Of a stretch of 12,739 nt of DNA, positions 6,534 to 12,533 are shown one piece after another. The number at the start of each line of letters is the position of its first letter. The stretch's first letter is position 1. Below the pieces are notes generated by a model. It searched no databases. It was not told where the DNA came from and was given only the letters and a program-made list of their open reading frames with translations. The DNA comes from Methanoregulaceae archaeon (lineage in GTDB: Archaea; Halobacteriota; Methanomicrobia; Methanomicrobiales; Methanospirillaceae). Position numbers and translations under genes: made by a program. The stretch covers positions 1 through 12,739 of the forward strand of contig JACTVF010000036.1 in assembly GCA_019695435.1 (NCBI GenBank), written 5' to 3'.

Positions 6534-8283
6534 ATACGGCCTGGTCTTTTACCGAGACCTGTCCGCCATACCGGACCCTCTCATAGACAGAGACGAACCG
6601 GGCAAATGCTCCGCAATACGGCTTTCCCCGGCAGTTCCGGGACATCTCCCGCGCTGTCAACGTCTTGTGCCGCCTGATATGGAGGTCATGGGCAATACGC
6701 CCGGCCAGCAGCTGGTAGACACTCCGTGACGCGGCACTCAATCCCTGTTCCCTGAGGATCCGGGTATAATAGGTAATGAGCGTTTCTTTTCCGGCTTTCA
6801 TGGAATCATCCACCGGATTTTGTTGACTCCCGACAGGGCCGGTCAAAAGGAGTTCTGATCCGGTCTCAGCGGAAAACTCAGTATCCCGGGACGCGCCCGA
6901 TGACGGTATTTTTCGCTGTCCCATGCGCCGGAGGTAAAGCACAGCGGCACCCAGGAACAGCAGGAAGAGGCCAATACCGGAAATAATCAGCGCTATGCGC
7001 CCGTAATCCATGTCAACACCACGGATAAATGAGATATCCACAACGACGGGATCGCTCTCTGAAGGATTGAGCGGGTAACCGTCGCCATAAAAATCTGCAA
7101 TCATTGTATGTACCCCGGGGGACAGCTGGATCTTCTGCATGAACTTTCCGTTTGCATTGGTTTTTGTCACAATGACATGGGACTGGTCCCAGGTGATCTG
7201 GACTGATGCAGATGCGACCGGATAATTTGCCATGACAAAGCCGGTACAATTGACGTTCCCCTCCGGGTCTGGTTTGCTCAGGGTAAGATTGGTAACCGAA
7301 TCAAGAGGAATGACCGTAAGGGTCCGGTCAACCGAACGGGAGGTAGGGGAGCGTGCATAGACAGTGTGGTTGCCTGCGAGGATCCGCCCGATGGGGAACT
7401 TGACATCGTAATATCCAAACGTATCTGTTGTAACGTTGGAAACAGGATTGTCATCGACATAAAGGAGGATGGGTTGACCTTGTGCACGGAGCGTGGTGTT
7501 CCCCTCAAGGGTCAGGGAGAGACCCATGCACTCGATGATATCCCGGTATACTCCTGTTTCGGGCCTGATGAACAAGGATATACGTTCCTCTCCGGGTATG
7601 AGGGACGTGGTCACCGGTATCCTGGCCGTGGATTCTGGTTGTTCAATCTCCCGGGTGATCTGGTCGACGGCCTTCTGGCTTTCCTGGTTTTTCGTTGGGT
7701 CAAGACCAAATTTTGTCGCGATGCCGGTTATTTTTTCTGTTGAGTTCCGGTAACGTTCATCGAGTCCCTGAACGCGTTTACGTACCGCATCTCCCTGTAA
7801 CCTGACCGTCGTCAGCATATCGTTGTTATTCTCGTCGCGATACTGGATCTCCAGTGTCTGCAGGGAATCCAGGGTAACCGAGGTGTTCAGCAGTGTGTCC
7901 AGGATTTCCTTCTGCTGTCCAGTGTCTGTTTCGAGCTCCTGGATCTCACTCTGGTTCATATCCAGTGTGACAATCAGGTTTTTCAGGGATACCTGGTTTT
8001 TTGTAAAGAGATCCAGAGCTCTCTGGGCGTCTGCGGCATCATGGATCTGGATATTCAGGGAGATCGGCCCGGGAAAATCAATAATATCCTGGAGCTGGGG
8101 CAGGATATCAGTAGTGCTGTTCAGCGACTGTAGTTTCAGTACTTCCACATTATCATGAAACGGCGTGGAAAATATGTCGTTTTCGAGACTGTAGAGCAGG
8201 GGAGTTGAGACTGCGTGCGCCAGAATGAGGAGGATACCCGTGACGATGAGCGCGAGTACTGCATACCTGGCGTTCGTATTCAT
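6481..8283 (-). CDS. Membrane protein with exported Ig-like regions and a C-terminal DUF4129-like domain
   Basis: A 600-residue protein. A signal anchor at about 8-28 is followed by some 400 exported residues: a helical, coiled-coil-like part (about 85-215) and then beta-rich repeats (about 235-415) that read like carboxypeptidase-regulatory or Ig folds, for example TDTFGYYDVKFPIGRILAGN and TKTNANGKFMQKIQLSPG. A helix at 429-451 ends in LRRMGQRK, so what follows is cytoplasmic. Residues about 498-575 resemble DUF4129: TYYTRILREQGLSAASRS, then TAREMSRN and FVSVYERVRYGG. The ATG at 8283 overlaps the stop of the previous gene (ATGA), with GGAG eleven bases upstream. DUF4129 domains commonly accompany MoxR and DUF58, sometimes fused to transglutaminases; no transglutaminase motif is seen here. 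It probably links an outside structure to the ATPase side, which is inference. Confidence 0.85.
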   Translation of the reverse strand: MNTNARYAVLALIVTGILLILAHAVSTPLLYSLENDIFSTPFHDNVEVLKLQSLNSTTDILPQLQDIIDFPGPISLNIQIHDAADAQRALDLFTKNQVSLKNLIVTLDMNQSEIQELETDTGQQKEILDTLLNTSVTLDSLQTLEIQYRDENNNDMLTTVRLQGDAVRKRVQGLDERYRNSTEKITGIATKFGLDPTKNQESQKAVDQITREIEQPESTARIPVTTSLIPGEERISLFIRPETGVYRDIIECMGLSLTLEGNTTLRAQGQPILLYVDDNPVSNVTTDTFGYYDVKFPIGRILAGNHTVYARSPTSRSVDRTLTVIPLDSVTNLTLSKPDPEGNVNCTGFVMANYPVASASVQITWDQSHVIVTKTNANGKFMQKIQLSPGVHTMIADFYGDGYPLNPSESDPVVVDISFIRGVDMDYGRIALIISGIGLFLLFLGAAVLYLRRMGQRKIPSSGASRDTEFSAETGSELLLTGPVGSQQNPVDDSMKAGKETLITYYTRILREQGLSAASRSVYQLLAGRIAHDLHIRRHKTLTAREMSRNCRGKPYCGAFARFVSVYERVRYGGQVSVKDQAVFETAIDSTEEQMGGEDH

Positions 8284-8540
8284 TTGTAGAGGATCTCCAG
8301 AACTTTCCCGATCACAATCACGCCAAACAGGAGAATCCCACCGGCAGCGACATATTTGAGATATCTCATATACGGGGGAAGAGAGAACCGCGTATCCATC
8401 AGTTCAAGAATGACAAGAAGCCCGATCAGCCAGAGCACAAAGAAGATTTCCAGGTCAATGCTCCTCGCTAGGAGCATGAACATACTGATGATCAAAAGCC
8501 AGATCGCTATGGCAAGGACTGCAAGGATCTTCTTCTTCAT
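8280..8540 (-). CDS. Small three-helix membrane protein, first gene of the MoxR operon
   Basis: An 86-residue protein, almost all membrane: helices at about 5-24, 30-47 and 62-82, basic start (MKKK) and a short charged loop MDTRFSLPPYMRYLK between helices two and three. I do not recognise the family with certainty. Its place directly before a DUF4129 protein matches small membrane proteins at that position in haloarchaeal clusters, but this is from memory. The ATG at 8540 has no strong ribosome binding site, and the likely promoter box is only about 30 bases upstream, so it may be read from a leaderless or nearly leaderless message. The TGA overlaps the next start codon by four bases, which points to coupling. 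Confidence 0.8.
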   Translation of the reverse strand: MKKKILAVLAIAIWLLIISMFMLLARSIDLEIFFVLWLIGLLVILELMDTRFSLPPYMRYLKYVAAGGILLFGVIVIGKVLEILYK

Positions 8541-8565
8541 TTTGTCAATATGCGTTTGGAATTCC

Positions 8566-8582
8566 GGCTATAGGTAATTTTC
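8566..8582 (-). promoter_or_regulatory. Possible BRE/TATA promoter of the MoxR operon
   Basis: On the minus strand GAAAATTACCTATAGCC combines a purine-rich BRE-like part with a weak TATA. Transcription would start near 8545, leaving a leader of about five bases before ATG 8540. Other AT-rich boxes lie further upstream (8615-8630), so the assignment is tentative. Confidence 0.35.
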
Positions 8583-8677
8583 TTTTTTTTATGGGGGGTT
8601 TTGATCTTCCCGTGATTTTAAAAAAACGTCCTATTACGCCTCTCTTTTCGGATCTACGATGAGGTTGCTCTTAAACC

Positions 8678-8698
8678 AATACCACTATTCATGGTATT
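8678..8698. repeat. Perfect 7-bp inverted repeat in a divergent promoter region
   Basis: AATACCA (8678-8684) and TGGTATT (8692-8698) are exact reverse complements around a 7-base centre. The site lies between the divergent promoters, about 25 bases upstream of the TATA box at 8723 and about 100 bases upstream of the operon's likely box. Half-sites are centred 14 bases apart, which is compatible with a dimeric regulator. No regulator gene is adjacent. Confidence 0.55.
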
Positions 8699-8722
8699 AT
8701 GATATGCGGAAACATTATTAGG

Positions 8723-8730
8723 TATATAAA
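8723..8730 (+). promoter_or_regulatory. TATA box of the exported-protein gene
   Basis: TATATAAA is a near-consensus archaeal TATA box. Its centre is about 30 bases before ATG 8757, so transcription should begin close to the start codon (about 8750-8756), giving a leaderless or nearly leaderless message. Confidence 0.65.
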
Positions 8731-8756
8731 ACCATGAAGAACGAGGGATATCTGTG

Positions 8757-9266
8757 ATGAAACGGGTGATTACGGGAGTTGGAATTCTCATCCTTGTGCT
8801 TATACTGGTCTGCTGCCCGGTCCAGGCATTCACCGCTAAAAACCTTGATATTTCCATCCAGAGCAATACCGATGCGACCGTTACCTTCAGCTATGACCTC
8901 ACGTGGTACGAAAACATTGTGGTCTTTTCCCGTATCGTGGATCCCACCTCTGAGCTAAAAAACGCGTTTAAAACACAGTTCAGTAAAAATGTCGAGGTTA
9001 CTTCGGTATCCGGGAACCAGGCTCAGTTCCTGGTGGAAAATTTTGCATCCCGTAGCGTAAACAACGGTGTGGTTTCCCTGAGTACTCCGTCGTTATCGTT
9101 CCGAAATGCCGAAAAAGTACTGGACAGGTACTGGTTTGCGCGATTCGTTACTCCGGATTTCTCCCCCGAGGTCACCAGTATCAGTTTTCCCGACGGGTAC
9201 TCTGAAGTGTTTTATAACCAGGATCAGATCCCCTCTGTCAGCCATACAATGGACACCACCTCCTGA
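8757..9266 (+). CDS. Small exported protein of unknown function
   Basis: A 169-residue protein with a clear export signal: MKR, hydrophobic core VITGVGILILVLILV, then CCPVQAF. The two cysteines at the end of the core could make a lipobox-like site, or cleavage may follow VQA. The mature part is mixed beta structure (LDISIQSNTDATVTFSYDL, then DRYWFARFVTPDFSP) with no enzyme motif I can identify. ATG 8757 is chosen over the adjacent GTG at 8754; GAGGG at 8743-8747 is a possible ribosome site, but the TATA box at 8723 predicts a start of transcription at or just before the ATG. The next gene follows after 49 bases on the same strand, so the two may form a unit. It is divergent from the MoxR operon and may share control through the inverted repeat at 8678. 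Not recognised as a named family. Confidence 0.85.
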   Translation: MKRVITGVGILILVLILVCCPVQAFTAKNLDISIQSNTDATVTFSYDLTWYENIVVFSRIVDPTSELKNAFKTQFSKNVEVTSVSGNQAQFLVENFASRSVNNGVVSLSTPSLSFRNAEKVLDRYWFARFVTPDFSPEVTSISFPDGYSEVFYNQDQIPSVSHTMDTTS

Positions 9267-9315
9267 TTGAAATAGATCAAAAGTGATGTATAAGAGGAGA
9301 TTGTGACTATATTTT

Positions 9316-11232
9316 ATGGAAAAAATCCAGATCCAATTTAAAGAATCCGATTATAAGGTCTATTATGATTATTGTCTTAAATATTACCAGGTTCACAATA
9401 CCGTAAGAAAACAATCCATACACATATGTATCGATCTCTTTGAGAAAGGAATTATCCCTGTTGAGGAGCGGGATATTTCGCAGGCACGCCAGTTCTTCTC
9501 AGCAAAATGCGATGATCTCAAAAAGACGCGGAACGGCACCGGTGAGGAGGGGGAAAACACGATGCTCCTCCAGATGCGGATTTGCTCAGATCTCCTTCTT
9601 TTGACCGATGACCTGGAAAAAATTTTCCATCTTATCCAGAAACACGGGGTTGTAGCGAATTATCTGATGATACTCGGCACTTTTTCCCGGGTGATTGAAG
9701 AGAACCGGAATCTGCAGCTTGCGGGGATTTATGATCTGAAAAGCGACATGATTGAATCCCTGGCGAAACCCCTTGCCAATATCATCCGGCAAAGACTCGG
9801 TACAGATCGGGACTGGCACATGGTGGTTCATGAACTCGCGGTCATCGCTGCCCGGTTCAACCAGCGGTATGCTGAACCGAAATTTGACCTGGATATTATC
9901 CAGATTGTCGGGCCTGCCGTTGTTGCCCATTTTGATAAAAATGTGGAAAACCGTGAGATCCTCGCAGTACTGCCATCCTGTTTTGAGGAGTGTGAACTTG
10001 AAGAGTTCGAGGTCTTCCTGAACCGGACACCGGAGGGGGAAAAAGAGGACCACGATGCTGATATCAACGGGGATGCACTATCCGGACCACTGAAAGGGAT
10101 TGCCGGCGCGATCACGGCACAGCGGGATAAGTGGGCTCAGGGCAGGCCGGACCTCTCCGGCCAGTATTCCCTGCCTCCTTCAACGGGCACGCCGTCTCCC
10201 GGTGACGGAGTATCCCCGGCCGGAACCGGGGCGTTGTCATTTCCCGGTCAGCCACCGGATAGCGGGTATAAAACATTTGATATTGTGGTACGCCCGGACG
10301 TAACAACCCAGGTGGAGTCCCCCTTTAAAGTCTATCCCGTATCGGATAGTGTACCGGTAAAAGACAGTGTTCCAGGTAAAGATAGTGTACCGGCGAAATC
10401 CCGGATACGGCCATTTGTACCGGCTATTATCGGAGTTTTGGTAATCCTCTTGTTTATTATCGGGACCCTGATCATTTCCGGCGGCTGGAATCCCGCTGGA
10501 GCGGGTCACCCTGCAAATTCCACACCGGCAAAAAACGTAACTACCGCAAAACCTACCCCTGTAAAGAACGCAACTACCACAAAACCTACTCCGGCAAAAT
10601 CCACTCCGGCACCAACACCCACGCTTCAGGTCTACAGTCCATCGGATATCGGCAACCATCTTCTCGATATTGCCTTTGGCCCCAACAATAATGTCATCCA
10701 GAAAGCCACCAAGACCCCCCTCATGGTCGCCGTCTCCGGTTCCTATACCGACAACGATGTGGCCCTGTTGAACACCTTTATTCAACAGTTCAACATTAAC
10801 TCTGCGACGACACAATTATCTCCAAATGTTACGTTCAACAGCGGGGCAAGCGGCATCCGGCTGGTATTTTTACCGGAAAGCGTGTTGAACCAGCTGCCTA
10901 TGGATAAAAGATCGATATTTTTCAAAGATGACAAGACCGGGAACTATTATATCATCCAGAACGGTATGTACGAATTTGTGAGCACGAGCACGGTAAAAAC
11001 CTACATAGATTCCGATCTGACGGGAAATCAACGGGATTACTGGACGTTGCGCGCATTACTCTACAATCTGGGATTTACCGGTGAAACGTCAAAATATCCT
11101 GACAGTTTGTTTTATGCCGGTTCTACCAATGCAACCCAGCTGAGCACGATTGACTGGGATGCCCTGCAATTGATGTATGGCAGTAAAATTACCAACGGAA
11201 TGTCGAAGAGTTCCGTGAGAGGAATTCTCTGA
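9316..11232 (+). CDS. Bitopic protein: unknown cytoplasmic domain, stalk, and DUF2927-like outside domain
   Basis: A 638-residue protein. Residues 1-240 are soluble, mostly helical and unrecognised. Residues 241-366 are Pro/Gly/Ser-rich linker with three copies of DSVPxK just before a transmembrane helix at 367-388. A Thr/Pro/Lys stalk (400-437) with N-x-T sequons places the C-terminal part outside. Residues about 450-630 resemble DUF2927: IAFGPNNN, then strand PLMVAVSGSYTDND, LLNTFIQQFN, and near the end LRALLYNLGFTGET, SLFYAG, LSTIDWDALQLMYGSKITN. DUF2927 is considered zincin-like; no HExxH is present here, so peptidase activity is doubtful. The basic K/R residues before the helix agree with N-in topology. 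ATG 9316 follows an in-frame stop at 9304, and the nearest ribosome site (GAGGAG, 9294-9299) is 16 bases upstream, which is long. A T7 tract follows the stop. The gene call is secure; the domain call is moderate. Confidence 0.82.
   Translation: MEKIQIQFKESDYKVYYDYCLKYYQVHNTVRKQSIHICIDLFEKGIIPVEERDISQARQFFSAKCDDLKKTRNGTGEEGENTMLLQMRICSDLLLLTDDLEKIFHLIQKHGVVANYLMILGTFSRVIEENRNLQLAGIYDLKSDMIESLAKPLANIIRQRLGTDRDWHMVVHELAVIAARFNQRYAEPKFDLDIIQIVGPAVVAHFDKNVENREILAVLPSCFEECELEEFEVFLNRTPEGEKEDHDADINGDALSGPLKGIAGAITAQRDKWAQGRPDLSGQYSLPPSTGTPSPGDGVSPAGTGALSFPGQPPDSGYKTFDIVVRPDVTTQVESPFKVYPVSDSVPVKDSVPGKDSVPAKSRIRPFVPAIIGVLVILLFIIGTLIISGGWNPAGAGHPANSTPAKNVTTAKPTPVKNATTTKPTPAKSTPAPTPTLQVYSPSDIGNHLLDIAFGPNNNVIQKATKTPLMVAVSGSYTDNDVALLNTFIQQFNINSATTQLSPNVTFNSGASGIRLVFLPESVLNQLPMDKRSIFFKDDKTGNYYIIQNGMYEFVSTSTVKTYIDSDLTGNQRDYWTLRALLYNLGFTGETSKYPDSLFYAGSTNATQLSTIDWDALQLMYGSKITNGMSKSSVRGIL
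10345..10398 (+). repeat. Three 18-bp tandem repeats coding DSVPxK
   Basis: Three imperfect copies of an 18-base unit encode DSVPVK, DSVPGK and DSVPAK, directly before the transmembrane helix of the 638-residue protein. The copies differ at several third positions, so the array is not a very recent slippage product. Confidence 0.8.
10531..10596 (+). repeat. Two 33-bp tandem repeats in the Thr/Pro stalk
   Basis: Two imperfect 33-base units encode KNVTTAKPTPV and KNATTTKPTPA, followed by a shortened third unit (KSTPAPTPT). They make an extended, probably glycosylated stalk outside the membrane. Confidence 0.75.
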
Positions 11233-11237
11233 TGATA

Positions 11238-11244
11238 TTTTTTT
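11238..11244 (+). terminator. T-tract terminator after the 638-residue protein gene
   Basis: Seven consecutive T residues begin five bases after the TGA stop codon, a typical archaeal intrinsic termination signal. Confidence 0.55.
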
Positions 11245-11518
11245 CTGGTGCGCTTGACCAATCTTATGGTGCGGCCATGACTCCCGTGCCCCCAAAACAA
11301 GGTTCCTGGTGAACAGAGGCACCCTTTCCCTGTTACTTTCAGGATTTGATATCTCATACGGGCCTCGCCTCCTGCTGATGATATCCTGCCAATGCCAGAC
11401 CCGGCATGCAGAAGAGAGCAGTGACATTTTCCGTCAATCATTAATGGTAATGGTAAAACATCAGCTCCTAAGCTGGTAACGAGAAAAGCAAATACTCAAT
11501 CAATTGAAGTTAAAAGAA

Positions 11519-11599
11519 TCAAAAGGAGGAGAGATCCGCCCCCGCCGCCCGGACACCCTCAATTGCGATTAGTGCCTTAGATCCTAGTCTGGTGTTCAT
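11519..11599 (-). CDS. Candidate 26-codon small ORF
   Basis: On the minus strand, ATG 11599 to TGA 11519 encodes 26 residues beginning MNTRLGSKALIAIEG and ending ADLSSF. Codons such as GTC CGG GCG GCG fit the GC-rich use of neighbouring genes. GGGAG lies seven bases before the ATG, and an 11-codon frame (MSPRGGQG) ends in an ATGA overlap with this start. A T-rich stretch follows the stop. A TATA-like CTTTTATTG lies upstream near 11680-11690. The same bases form a compound inverted repeat, so the open frame may be a by-product of RNA structure. No family is recognised. Confidence is low. Confidence 0.25.
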   Translation of the reverse strand: MNTRLGSKALIAIEGVRAAGADLSSF

Positions 11600-11616
11600 C
11601 GCAATGCTCCCTGTCC
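11551..11616. repeat. Compound inverted repeat able to fold as a 66-nt hairpin
   Basis: GGACA (11551-11555) pairs with TGTCC (11612-11616). After a symmetric 6x6 internal loop, ATTGCGAT (11562-11569) pairs perfectly with ATCGCAAT (11598-11605). The 28-base loop can form a small inner stem (GCC 11574-11576 with GGT 11591-11593). Outside it, CCCCC (11539-11543) could meet the G-run at 11642-11648. Nested arms of this kind suggest a structured RNA or a protein-binding element. Confidence 0.5.
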
Positions 11617-12055
11617 CCCTCTGGGACTCATTGGCGCACGAGGGGGGGAAGTCGTGACACCCGAAAATGGATTTTTACGAGACCAATAAAAGATAATGGG
11701 ATCTCCGCAGGGGGTTGATCATTGAGTGGTCACCTCATTCATCGGATTTCCGGCCGGCAGCGGGCAGTGTTTGCGATCCCTGCTCCAACGATCCTACATG
11801 ACAGAATACCGGGCTCTAAAGGGCGAATACTCCAGCTATCCATGTAACGATCTGACCGTCCTGCCGACTATTGGCACTCCGACAACTAACATCATGGGAT
11901 TCTCAATTCATCGATCCAGACATATTCCGGTGCATTGACCGGGACAGCGGTCCGGATTCCTGTGAGCGTGGATTCGGGTATGACCTCCCTGTATCGAATG
12001 CTCTTTTTCTGACTCTGGCGAAATCGATATGACCCGATTGCATTCACTCCGGAAC

Positions 12056-12063
12056 TATAAAAA
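12056..12063 (+). promoter_or_regulatory. TATA-like box in the intergenic stretch
   Basis: TATAAAAA at this place would start a plus-strand transcript near 12082-12087. The reverse strand reads TTTTTATA and could serve as a box in the other direction. Downstream on the plus strand come a 20-codon frame (starting ATGATGGCTCC near 12094) and the UUCG hairpin at 12160-12190. No mapped transcript supports it. Confidence 0.3.
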
Positions 12064-12159
12064 TCGGAAACGATGTGTGAGGGGTCATGTGATATGATGG
12101 CTCCTCCGGGGCACAGCAAGACAAGAGATTTTTTTGTATTGCGTTATCGTCATTGATCC

Positions 12160-12190
12160 GCCGCAGGGGCGCCCCTTCGGGGGCGGCGGC
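12160..12190 (+). ncRNA. Candidate structured RNA element: bulged 11-bp hairpin with UUCG tetraloop
   Basis: GCCGC (12160-12164) pairs with GCGGC (12186-12190). After a 5-base bulge AGGGG, CGCCCC (12170-12175) pairs with GGGGCG (12180-12185) around the loop TTCG. C(UUCG)G is an exceptionally stable RNA tetraloop and is formed only by the plus-strand transcript, which gives the element a direction. A TATA-like box lies about 100 bases upstream. It could be part of a small RNA or a leader; no known family is recognised. Confidence 0.35.
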
Positions 12191-12297
12191 ACTCATCGTT
12201 CCTGTGAGATGAGATGATGGCATCCTCATCATATCTGAACGATTTTCCTACAAAACCCCTGATTTTTTTACAGATCTCAAAACACAGAGTAACGGAT

Positions 12298-12314
12298 GGG
12301 ACAGTGCCTGTCCC
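12298..12314. repeat. Perfect 7-bp hairpin GGGACAG/CTGTCCC
   Basis: GGGACAG (12298-12304) and CTGTCCC (12308-12314) pair perfectly around a 3-base loop TGC. It is followed on the plus strand by CCAAAAA. It may belong to a dispersed intergenic repeat or to a terminator or small RNA. Confidence 0.6.
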
Positions 12315-12380
12315 CCAAAAACCGCCCCTGCGCAGTGCGATGATGCGGTATTACCTTCGGGGGTTATCGCTCTACACGGA

Positions 12381-12411
12381 GTTGCCTCAAGTGTGCGGGG
12401 GTAAAGGCAAC
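12381..12411. repeat. Perfect 7-bp inverted repeat GTTGCCT/AGGCAAC
   Basis: GTTGCCT (12381-12387) and AGGCAAC (12405-12411) are exact reverse complements around a 17-base G-rich loop. Together with the hairpin at 12298 and GCGAT/ATCGC arms around 12337-12370, it makes 12298-12411 a dense block of potential RNA structure. Confidence 0.55.
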
Positions 12412-12498
12412 ACGTGCAAAAAGCCCCCAGGAGTCTCGTGATGGGTCTCTGGTAAGGTTGTTGCAGGAAAAAAATCAGGTGCAACGTAGGCACATGAC

Positions 12499-12516
12499 CA
12501 AACAAACCAAGAAAAG
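12499..12516 (-). terminator. Possible T-rich terminator of the partial gene at the window end
   Basis: On the minus strand the sequence after the TAG stop soon reads CCCCTTTTCTTGGTTTG, a pyrimidine-rich stretch with short T-runs that could end transcription. There is no hairpin. Confidence 0.3.
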
Positions 12517-12533
12517 GGGATTATTGTTTTTGC

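Larger units (their letters stand above)
11233..12533. other. 1.3-kb intergenic stretch with no supported protein gene
   Basis: No long open frame with a recognisable product, tRNA, rRNA, CRISPR array or transposase is visible. Open frames up to 85 codons exist on both strands but overlap each other and lack ribosome sites or known motifs. The stretch is rich in inverted repeats (listed separately at 11551-11616, 12160-12190, 12298-12314, 12381-12411; smaller ones are CAGCT/AGCTG at 11462-11475 and ATGCC/GGCAT near 11392-11407). It may hold small RNA genes, degraded mobile DNA, or long untranslated leaders. Confidence 0.6.

Noticed and set aside
8734..8757. Seven-codon frame (MKNEGYL) ending in TGATG at the start of the exported-protein gene
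   Set aside because: The TATA box at 8723 places the start of transcription downstream of its ATG, so it is probably not in the message.
9485..9860. VHELAVIA in the 638-residue protein (residues 171-178) as a zinc peptidase HExxH
   Set aside because: The second histidine is absent (HELAVI) and the site is in the cytoplasmic part, not in the zincin-like domain.
11373..11460. C-box-like TGATGA and small hairpin ATGCC/GGCAT
   Set aside because: No matching D box or guide layout for a C/D RNA; no tRNA-like T arm found either.
11521..11533. Strong Shine-Dalgarno-like AAAAGGAGGAGAG on the plus strand
   Set aside because: No start codon follows at a usable distance; on the minus strand these bases are the end of the small ORF and its T/C-rich tail.
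11726..11938. Plus-strand open frame of 70 codons starting GTG
   Set aside because: No ribosome site, no recognisable motif, no start signal; overlaps another open frame on the other strand.
12248..12505. Overlapping open frames of 75 (+) and 85 (-) codons
   Set aside because: They mirror each other over a hairpin-rich stretch, lack start signals and contain no known domain.
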